A stretch of 64,000 bases of DNA from Chimonanthus salicifolius (Eukaryota > Streptophyta > Magnoliopsida > Laurales > Calycanthaceae), in the NCBI GenBank assembly GCA_013350335.1, contig CM023534.1:17751302-17815301 (forward strand), written 5' to 3'. This document shows positions 57,601-64,000 of the stretch, in pieces (the first letter of the stretch is position 1; every line of letters starts with the position of its first letter). The notes beneath the pieces are model-generated. The model worked only from the letters and a program-made list of their open reading frames with translations, was not told the DNA's origin and did no database searches. Both the position numbers and the translations under genes were made by a program.

Positions 57601-60600
57601 AAACCATCTCCCATATGTTGTTTTTCATCCATGGCTGCTTTCCAGGAGGGATTTTTCAAGGCCGTATTAATCCTCTTTGGTATCTTGATGTTATCCGATG
57701 CTGTGAAAAAACTATGATAGGAGGGTGAAACAACATGATATGATACAAACCGATAATGAGATGGTTAGTAGAGGAACTGCTTACCTTTACGAATCGCTAT
57801 AGGAAGATCAAACGAGTCAGAGACTAGTGGATCTGAATCACTGGCAAATGGATGGGTGGAATCAGCTAGAGATGGAAGTCGAGACTATTGGCGTTGGTAC
57901 ACCAGAAGATGCTTGGCTGGACTCAGAGAAGGAAGTTCTCCAGGAACAAGTGGAATAACAGGTGAAGGAGATGAGATAGAGGTAGAGGAAGCTGAAAAAT
58001 AGGGGTCCTGATAAAAAAGGTGACATCCATGGATATGTAGGTTTTCCCAATGGTAGGATCGCGACAATTATATCCTTTGTGAAACGGTGTGTGTAACCTA
58101 GAAATACACAACGCACAACCCGGGGAGAAAGTTTATGGCCACAGAAGTTGTGAACAAAACAAACACACCCAAAGACATATAAGGAGTTTGAGGAATGGGT
58201 TTATGTAAGGAGAGACGATGTATTGGGGAATGGTTTTGTAAAATGAGAGAAGGCATTCTGTTTTTTTTTTTTTGAAATGGTTCATATATTAATATATAAA
58301 GAGGCACCAGAGGTGCAAATAGAAAAATAGAATATAGATAAAACTAGTATCAGAAATAATTGGAAAGGAAACCAAACAGTGCAGCCTCAACCAAGATCAA
58401 CGCATTCTTTCTAGGCGTGCAAGATGCCTGACATGGAAATATTCCGGAACTCCTACAACGACACAGCCCAAGAAGTACACTTAGCGAGAAGGCATTTTGT
58501 TGATGAGATAATAAGCAGTTAACACTGCTTCGAGCCAATAAGACAATGGGACATGTATGGTAAAAAGAAGAGATCGAGCCACCTCAAGAAGGTGACGATT
58601 CTTTCGTTCATCTACACCATTCTGTTGAGGTGTAGAAGGACAATAGAACTGAGAATCGATGCCATGATTTTGCAAAAAAGTAAGAAAGGAGTGACAAATA
58701 TTCCCCCGCCCCCTCCCTCTCGTTATCACTTCATAAAACCTGAATTCTACACCCAAATTGATTGTGAATCCATTGATAATTTTTTTGGAAGTGATTAAAA
58801 ACCTCGGATTTTTGTTTCATCAAGTATGTCAAACTCATGCGAGAGTAATTATCAATAAAAGTGACAAAATAATGAAAACCAATGCGAGATACAGTGGGAG
58901 ATTGCCAAATATCAGAATAATGAGTGAAAATAAAGTAGATGAACTTTTATTGATAGATGCGGGAAAATGACTTCTAACATGCTTTCCATATTGGCAATGT
59001 TCACATTCAATTTGAGTAAAAGATAAACTAGGAACAAGCTGTTTGAGAACAGAGCCTGTAGGATGTCCAAAACGATAATGCCACAACCACACATCTTAAG
59101 AAGAAGAGGTCGAACAGGCTATGCAACTGCCAAGGCGAGAGTCAAGAAGGTAGAGACCACCTGCTTCACGACCACCACTCAACACCTACTTCGTGCTAAG
59201 ATCTTGGAAAACAAAGTGAGAGGGAAAGAATGTGACTGAGCAATTCAAATGTTTAGTCAAGGCACAAACAGATAGCAAATTGCGGGATAAATTTGAACAT
59301 GCAAAATAGAGGGAAGGTCCAAATGAAGAGAAACTGGAACAATCCATTTCCCAACAATATCAACGTATGAGCCATTGGTTGATTTAACCTTACCACAAGA
59401 AAAGCGAAAGGGAAGAGAAGATGGACATACTAGCCATATGGTCAGTAGCACCAGAATCAACAATTTAGGAATGTAAAACCAGATGTTGACTTCCTCCCAG
59501 TTCCTGCAAAAAAAAGACCCAAAACTGGGTACCCAGACGTCTCTGGCAGCAAGAGGAAGAATGCCCCAAAAGTGGGTTCCACCGTTGATGGAAGATGGGT
59601 AGCTAAGTATGATGAAAGCACAGGTTAGGGGCGATCCTAGGAGGCCTGATGGGAAGCCTGAAATCTGCAAGAGCAAGGAGATCCAAGCAGAAGAACCCAA
59701 AAAATTGGGTTATGGGCGTCTGTGGCAGCAACAGAAGAACTGGAAAAAGAGGGGCCCACAATGCACAAAAATCCTTGGTCAACCTGGGGCAGAGTAGGTG
59801 GGCTAGGGGTGACCACAGTGGTGTGGATCCAAGTTGCAGAGGAGGAGGATCATGTTGGATCGAAGGAAAAAAATCTAGAAAATAGGGTTTTCAACGTCTC
59901 TAGAAGCAACGGCAGAAGTTGGGTAGACGAGGGTCCCACACAGTCCAATAATCAGATCCACCAGCACAGATGGAGAGGTCGTTGGAAAACGAAACTGGTA
60001 GGGGTTGTTCCCGCCAGTAGAAACTACACCGGAGAGGACTTTCGCCCGAAAAACAAAAACCTATTGCAGAAAGGAACATCAGATCTGCCCTAGGAAGAAA
60101 GGGGCAAAAGGCAAAGCTCGAGCCTCCATATAAAAAATCCAACCCTATGGATGGAAAGGGCTGGCAAAAACGGCAGGGGTAGATGTGTCCCCGCAGGCAG
60201 AACCTTTGCTGGAAAGAGTGATCTTTGCCCAAAAAAAATTGCTGCAGAAAGTGACACACAGAAATAGAGAAAAGAAAAGAAGATCAGGGAGCACAAAAAC
60301 CATCCTTGGTTGATACCATGTAGAAAAAGAGATTAAAGAAAAGAGAGGAGAAAAAAATCTCTGAATATTGTATTGACTGTGTATTGATACACTGAATGGT
60401 TACATGTATATATAAAAGAATGAGAGCTAATCTAGGGATCTAAATTAGGAAAAGAATAACAAAATGGTTATCTACAATCAATTACACGACTAATGAGATT
60501 TTGGTCAACTCTTCTCCAACGTGGGTCCCACACACCTTATTTGCTCTGACGTGGGTCCCACAATATCTAGGCAGTTGAGAGAGGAGTTTGGGAAAAGGAT

Positions 60601-62197
60601 GGGGGCAGGCAATTCAAGGGAAAAGGAAAAAGGGGAAATTCGAATATGCTAGGGTTTTCAAGGGAAGAAAAGGGAACAAGAAAGAGAAGAAGAAGAGAGG
60701 AAAGAGAGAAAAAGAGATGGAAGAATACCTAGATAGAGGGAAGGGCTTCTCACCCTGCTTGGATTCTCACCAAGGTCTTGGCTTCTCACCAAAAGGACAC
60801 CATCGCATGAAGCAAGGGGAGTCTCAAAAATTCAATATTCTATTCATCAAATTTGTATGAAGCATACAAGGGTCCCTTTATAGTGTTTATAATAACAGAT
60901 GCCCAAAAATTACCCATACAATAAAACAGGCCCAAATTTCCCTCAAATAAAATTAACTAGAACTAAACCAACATAATGAAATAAATAAATAAATAATAAC
61001 ATGAGATGAGTGCATGATCTGCATCAACAACCGAACACCACTGATGGGTCAAATTAATGACTTTGATGAGCATTGGGGTTATGGGCAATGGGTTATGAAC
61101 TGCTATGAGACTGCATACAGAATCACCACTAAGTTTTCATGTTACGATCACACACACAGGAAAGGAAAAATGGTCTAGGAGCCATATGGATGCATGCTAA
61201 TTGACAACTGTGGGAGGGATGTGAAGAGAGTGACAGTTTGGGGATTGTATGATCATGGTCGTGTACTCAAGGATTTGCAAAATGGAGAGAGAAACACTTT
61301 CCTGTCTGAGAACCACAGCTACAATTGACAACTAGGATAAAATTTAACCAATCCTCGACTGATGAACCCCACTTCCATACTCTCATCAGAGCTGGGAATT
61401 GTTTAGGTGAGCCCACAACTTCCCCCATTCAAAAGTTTTATCTCATTCTCCTCATATGTTTATTTTGTCAAAACTCAGGTTTACCTAATAAAGATAAAAA
61501 AAAAGAGGCTAAGAAAGAATTATAAATTATATAGAATTGATTGCAAGTAGAATAGCATAATAATATCCTTTCCTGTTTATTTTTGATGAACTGCGAACAT
61601 AAAATGATGATAACAATCTTCAGTTTAGAAACATGGCCACTACAAAACAACACCTTAAGAGCAAAATAAGGTTTTGAACAATTAGGAATGGTGCAGTCCA
61701 TACTTCCTTATCAACTACACAACCTCCAACCAAGCAAATTACCTGTGGAACTTGAGGTGTCTGTGATGGTAGAAACATCTGAGGAAATCCTGCAGGCTGA
61801 AAAGGGGCAGGAATAACATCTTCTTGGTATTTCTGGTTTTGCTGAGTGGGTTGATATCCTCCTGGATCACCACTATATGAAGCAGCAGAAAAAGGCTGAT
61901 ACGCTTCACCATAAGGATTGCTAGGGACAGGTTGCTGCTGTTGTGGTTTCAGTTCCTAATATAAGAGAACAAAGCAAAACAAATATCATAAACAATGCCA
62001 TCTCATTAAATGGAAGAATAACATAAAAAAGTATCTAAAGATGGAAATATAACTCCAGAAGATGTGTTCAAAGTGAATCACCTGATAATAGTGTTGAGAT
62101 CCATCAGCAATGCCTACACTGGAAATGCCTCCACCATAAATAGGCTCTGCTTGTGGTTGACTGTTTTCCAAATGCAATTCCTTTGGCGCTTCTTTCT
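49438..62197 (-). CDS. SEC31: SEC31-type COPII outer coat protein, 3' part (6 exons, 5' end outside)
   Basis: SEC31 with SEC13 forms the outer cage of COPII vesicles that bud from the endoplasmic reticulum. Visible exons on the - strand, 5' to 3', are 62197-62082, 61955-61743, 51789-51664, 51533-51259, 49876-49638 and 49527-49438 (stop). They encode the proline/glutamine-rich linker and the conserved C-terminal helical domain ([54 protein letters not shown]). The WD40 and ACE1 parts lie past the right edge. All junctions are GT-AG. One lesion: in exon 51533-51259 the frame shifts by +1 near 51455-51461, giving TAA about five codons later; the correct frame resumes and all later exons are conserved. 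It is either a sequence error or a recent loss of the last 175 or so residues. The 51790-61742 intron is full of transposons. Confidence 0.9.
49638..49876 (-). CDS. SEC31: SEC31 penultimate exon: C-terminal helical domain
   Basis: The acceptor ATTACAG precedes CTGAACTGAGG. The exon encodes [39 protein letters not shown] and [20 protein letters not shown] to Q; the donor is CAG|GTAGGC. The upstream MGGNKIT of the open frame is intron. Confidence 0.94.
51259..51533 (-). CDS. SEC31: SEC31 linker exon with apparent 1-base insertion
   Basis: The acceptor GTTTTAG precedes GGTGTTTCTACT. It encodes [20 protein letters not shown] then PSQAG, then shifts. From about 51455 the conserved frame is [15 protein letters not shown] through [10 protein letters not shown]. 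The 275 nt length leaves the wrong phase for the next exon; 274 nt would fit. The donor is CCTG|GTAACC. Confidence 0.88.
51613..51648. repeat. (TA)n microsatellite, 18 units
   Basis: It is an uninterrupted TA run inside the 130 bp SEC31 intron between 51534 and 51663. Confidence 0.97.
51664..51789 (-). CDS. SEC31: SEC31 linker exon
   Basis: It is 126 nt, phase 0 at both ends: [20 protein letters not shown], then [17 protein letters not shown] [15 protein letters not shown]. The acceptor is CTTCCAG, the donor CCA|GTAAGT. Confidence 0.9.
52086..52985 (+). mobile_element. Truncated Ty1-copia fragment (LTR end, gag, protease start), + strand
   Basis: TTCTTCA ending an LTR is followed by the primer site TGGTATCGAGCCAGG at 52086. 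A frame-broken gag follows ([35 protein letters not shown]), then a knuckle with the His changed to Asn ([14 protein letters not shown], about 52685) and protease ([14 protein letters not shown], about 52810). The rest is missing; the next copia element begins at 52994. The LTR probably extends left of 52086 to near 51950. Confidence 0.82.
53095..54462. mobile_element. hAT-like non-autonomous DNA element (1.37 kb)
   Basis: It is inserted in the left LTR of the copia element. The perfect 8 bp target duplication ACATGTAT is at 53087-53094 and 54463-54470. The inverted ends are CAATGTTGTAAAGCTCGA and, on the opposite strand, CAGTGTTGTTAAAATCGT. No transposase is visible. The interior has two 64 bp direct repeats (about 53630-53745), a purine-rich stretch giving false open frames, and several copies of an about 30 bp unit (RGAAGAAACCCAGACTTGCA, 54045-54165). 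Confidence 0.88.
54640..55740 (-). pseudogene. Copia RT C-terminus and RNase H
   Basis: [20 protein letters not shown] begins at about 55740, next to the solo LTR. Then a decayed RT stretch, [20 protein letters not shown], then [34 protein letters not shown] and [13 protein letters not shown]. Frames change at about 55220 and 54980. Confidence 0.88.
55758..57296. mobile_element. Solo LTR (1.54 kb) with AATGA target duplication
   Basis: It is inserted in the RT of the copia element. AATGA occurs at 55753-55757 and 57297-57301, the insert runs TGAAATTCC...GCACTAACA, and the RT protein is continuous when it is removed (GFVKHH then [10 protein letters not shown]). It carries CCTAGAGGGGGGGTGAATAG near its left end, like the solo LTR at 13356-15146. 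Confidence 0.88.
57340..59470 (-). pseudogene. Copia protease, integrase and N-terminal RT
   Basis: Protease [10 protein letters not shown] at about 59460; GAG-pre-integrase [18 protein letters not shown] with CEHCQYGK (59090-58980); integrase core with [20 protein letters not shown] and the LINE insertion in the following segment; linker region (58116-57740); RT start [19 protein letters not shown] and [20 protein letters not shown]. Multiple frame breaks. Confidence 0.85.
58261..58485 (-). mobile_element. LINE 3' tail with target duplication
   Basis: It is inserted in the copia integrase region. GAGAAGGCATTCTG (58247-58260) is repeated as GAGAAGGCATTTTG (58486-58499). The poly-A is the T run at 58261-58274. 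The rest is a short LINE 3' end (GCACCTCTGGTGCCTC before the tail on the - strand), like the end of the LINE at 45784. Confidence 0.85.
59520..60000 (-). repeat. Three about 180 bp modules in place of gag (SEC31-intron copia)
   Basis: CGTCTCTGGCAGCAAGAGG at 59538, CGTCTGTGGCAGCAACAG at 59717 and CGTCTCTAGAAGCAACGG at 59895 head three repeats of about 180 bp, each with a GGG.CCCAC core 35-45 bp later. They occupy the space between primer site and protease where gag should be. Confidence 0.75.
60566..61742. other. Rest of SEC31 intron; possible old LTR
   Basis: No gene. 60580-61050 has a purine-rich stretch followed by AAGGGTCCCTTTATAGTGTT and resembles a decayed LTR, but no partner was found. 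The 61050-61742 part looks like ordinary intron. Confidence 0.35.
61743..61955 (-). CDS. SEC31: SEC31 linker exon (Gln/Pro-rich)
   Basis: It is 213 nt, phase 0: [35 protein letters not shown] and [20 protein letters not shown]. The acceptor is ATTAG, the donor CAG|GTAATT. The next exon is 10 kb away. Confidence 0.9.
62082..62197 (-). CDS. SEC31: SEC31 linker exon, most 5' visible
   Basis: It is 116 nt starting in phase 1: (x)[18 protein letters not shown] then [20 protein letters not shown]. The acceptor is TTTTTCAG, the donor CAG|GTGATT. I did not find the preceding exon between 62198 and 64000. Confidence 0.85.
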
Positions 62198-62639
62198 CTG
62201 AAAAAGTAAAATGGAAGCTAAAAGTTATGAAATAGCTGGAACTCTCAATTGGATGTGAAATTACAATTACAAAATTTATTACAAATGCACGATTATCTAT
62301 CAATATTAGAAGTTTAATGACAGTATGTATCCACCGGGAAAAAAATGTCAAATAACTAATGCATGGAACTAGATTAAGAAGTACAACAATTTGTCATAGA
62401 ATATAAAAAGAACAGAAAATGAAATACAGGTTGTCATGGCAAGACAGAGAAGAAATAAAAAATAATAGAACAAAAATTCTTCTATACAAACAATACACCA
62501 GTAAATATGTGATGAGACATCATGGAGTGTCACAAGCAAGGAAGTGTCAAAAGCCAAATTTTACCTCAATATGGCTGGATGATGATCTTTTGCAGCTTCC
62601 TAATATGGCTGACCATGGATAAAGATAGATCTGGTCATG

Positions 62640-63095
62640 GATAACCCATGTTGTAGACTGATTAAGCTACGGGTTAGAATATTTAGCTCAATGTCCCTTT
62701 TTTATTGGGTAGCACTATCCATATATTTTGCAATATTTTATTAGTGTCATGTTGTTCAGTATGTGTTTCCAGATTTTTATGGACATTTATTTGTTATTTA
62801 TGATCTTAAGTCTCCCACATGTGTGCCTTAATGTCATGTGTAGGGTTTACAAGTATTGAGTCTCATGTCTATAAATACTTAATGTAGAGATCAAAGAGAT
62901 GATATGATTGAATTAGAGAAGAATTTTCGAGTTTTCTGCCACTGCATTGCTTTTGTCTGACTCATTCTACCTCCTTAGTGTGAAAGGAACCTTGTATGAT
63001 TCAAGTTGGGATGTCAAATCAGGCCATCTATGATGATTTGCTTCCTAGATCAGGTTATTTTGCAGCAATAGCCACTGGATCTTCTATCTCTAGTG
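62640..63095 (+). other. LTR-like sequence, unpaired
   Basis: It contains CTCCCACATGTGTGCC, a TATAAATACTT promoter-like box near 62873 and a downstream leader-like stretch. It may be a solo or truncated copia LTR. There are no matching ends or target duplication, so this is tentative. Confidence 0.35.
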
Positions 63096-63096
63096 T

Positions 63097-63290
63097 TGCC
63101 CTTTTTTTTGAGAAGTAACATAAAAATTGTATTAATATAAAAAGAAGGTACGCATAACAGGTATAAGAAACCTATACCCAAGAAAAAAGAAAAATACATG
63201 GTTAAACAAAGAAAAGGAAAAGCAAAAGACCCAAAAACAATAAAAGCCACCCTTATAGCATCAACAATAGGAATCACGCCCTACTGTGTA
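63097..63290 (-). mobile_element. LINE 3' end, - strand
   Basis: Read on the - strand: TTCTTTTTATATTAATACAA, TTTTTATGTTACTTCTC, then a poly-A run (the T run at 63102-63110), the usual close of plant LINE copies. It abuts a + strand LINE piece at about 63290. Confidence 0.7.
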
Positions 63291-64000
63291 AATGGTTGTG
63301 GAGATTCTCATAAAAAAAGGAGGCCCTATGGAGGAAGGTGTTAGTAGCTAGGTATGGTGAAGGAGATCTTGGGGGGAGAAGAAGGGGGGAGTTTGGGCAG
63401 TAAAGTTGTGAGGGATGGGTCGTTCGTAGTAAAAGCCTTGATGAGAGTATGAAATGGAGGGTGGAGTTTGGGCAATAAAGTTGTGAGGGATGGGTCGTTC
63501 GTAGTAAAAGCCTTGATAAGAGTAGGAAAAGATTGGGGGGGGTGGGGGGGGGGAGATATCGATGAGATATTCCAGAGTGGAATCAGGTTTCTGGTTAGAA
63601 ATGGTAGGAGGATGTCGTTTTGGAAGGATATATAGGCGGGGGAGAGACCATTTATGGAGGTGTTTTCCAGGTTGCTTAGAGTGGCACTAAATTGTGAAGC
63701 ACTGATTAGTGACTACTATAATTAAGTATCCCAATGGTCCATTTTATTCAGAAGGACTCTGTGACTTTGAGGACGACCTCCATCAAGCCTTGGTCGGATC
63801 CCTAGGAGACATTAGATTGTGGCTTGAGGATGAAGACAAGTGGAATTGGTCCATGGACCCGTCGAGGTCCTTCTCGATAAAGTTTGTCCTTAAGGTAGTG
63901 TATACTATAAGCAAGAATTCATCGCTGGTATACAATCTTGTTTGGAACAATAAAGTACCACGGAGGATTCAGATCTTTATGTGGGAAGCTTTGAAAAAAA
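63291..64000 (+). mobile_element. LINE ORF2 C-terminal region, + strand (runs off the window)
   Basis: Broken frames read NGRRMSFWKDI (about 63600), WSMDPSRSFSIKFVLK and VWNNKVPRRIQIFMWEALKK (63850-64000), the part of LINE ORF2 around the RT-associated zinc-binding domain. An internal tandem duplication lies at 63392-63530. Confidence 0.85.
63392..63530. repeat. 71 bp tandem duplication in the LINE
   Basis: GAGTTTGGGCARTAAAGTTG through CCTTGATRAGAGTA occurs twice in a row, at about 63391-63459 and 63462-63529, with three or so differences. It is followed by a G-rich run (63535-63552) that may be poorly sequenced. Confidence 0.9.

Larger units (their letters stand above)
52994..60565 (-). mobile_element. 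Gag-less Ty1-copia element in SEC31 intron
   Basis: LTRs at 52994-54619 (enlarged by a 1.37 kb insert) and 60318-60565 share ACATGTATATATAA and GGGTCCCACAATA. On the - strand the primer site TGGTATCAACCAAGG follows the right LTR, and the polypurine tract AGTTTGAGGGGGAA precedes the left. Pol order on the - strand is protease ([12 protein letters not shown], about 59460), GAG-pre-integrase (59092-58900), integrase (58756-58500), RT (57628-57350 and 55740-55260) and RNase H (55219-54640). Gag is absent. No matching target duplication was found. Inside it are a solo LTR, a LINE tail and a hAT-like element. Confidence 0.88.

Noticed and set aside
52994..60565. Target duplication for the SEC31-intron copia
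   Set aside because: The 5 bases before (AATTA) and after (TCTAG) do not match. Either one end is misplaced or the element arose by recombination; no claim is made.
62198..64000. A further upstream SEC31 exon
   Set aside because: No stretch on the - strand matched the expected conserved protein with splice sites. The preceding exon is probably beyond the window.

Overview
This window looks like nuclear DNA of a flowering plant (probably a dicot or other broad-leaved angiosperm; I cannot name the species). The evidence is two spliced plant housekeeping genes with GT-AG introns, plant-type Ty1-copia and Ty3-gypsy retrotransposons primed from initiator tRNA-Met, plant LINE and SINE families, and a nuclear copy of plastid DNA.

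Two host genes face each other tail to tail. On the + strand, 11107-41760 holds a complete phosphatidylinositol 4-phosphate 5-kinase gene of the MORN-repeat PIP5K4/5/6 type: 8 exons, 770 codons, all splice junctions and phases consistent. On the - strand, 49438-62197 holds the last six visible exons of a SEC31 COPII coat gene whose 5' part lies beyond the right edge. Its fourth visible exon carries an apparent 1-base insertion. The two genes are unrelated in function (phosphoinositide signalling and ER export).

Almost everything else is transposable-element DNA. 1-2340: an 79-80 bp minisatellite and a dispersed repeat. 2660-6800: a decayed Ty3-gypsy element on the - strand, cut by a hAT-type MITE. 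7000-11106: upstream DNA of the kinase gene with diverged repeats and an (AT)n tract. Kinase intron 1 (11.5 kb): a non-autonomous LTR element (13186-18881) whose two LTRs were hit by a solo LTR and by a LINE, then a plastid trnL-trnF fragment split by a copia element (19060-22936). Kinase intron 7 (13.6 kb): a three-level nest, with a short non-autonomous LTR element (30278-40341) containing a chimeric copia (31386-39797) that contains another copia (33139-37396).

The intergenic 41761-49437 holds two SINE families, a 405 bp tandem duplication, a TRIM-like LTR element and a LINE with target duplication. SEC31's 10 kb intron (51790-61742) holds a copia fragment, a gag-less copia element (52994-60565), and inside that a hAT-like element, a solo LTR and a LINE tail. 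The right end (63097-64000) has two oppositely oriented LINE pieces.

Most boundaries were set by reading terminal motifs, primer sites and target-site duplications by eye. No database search was possible.
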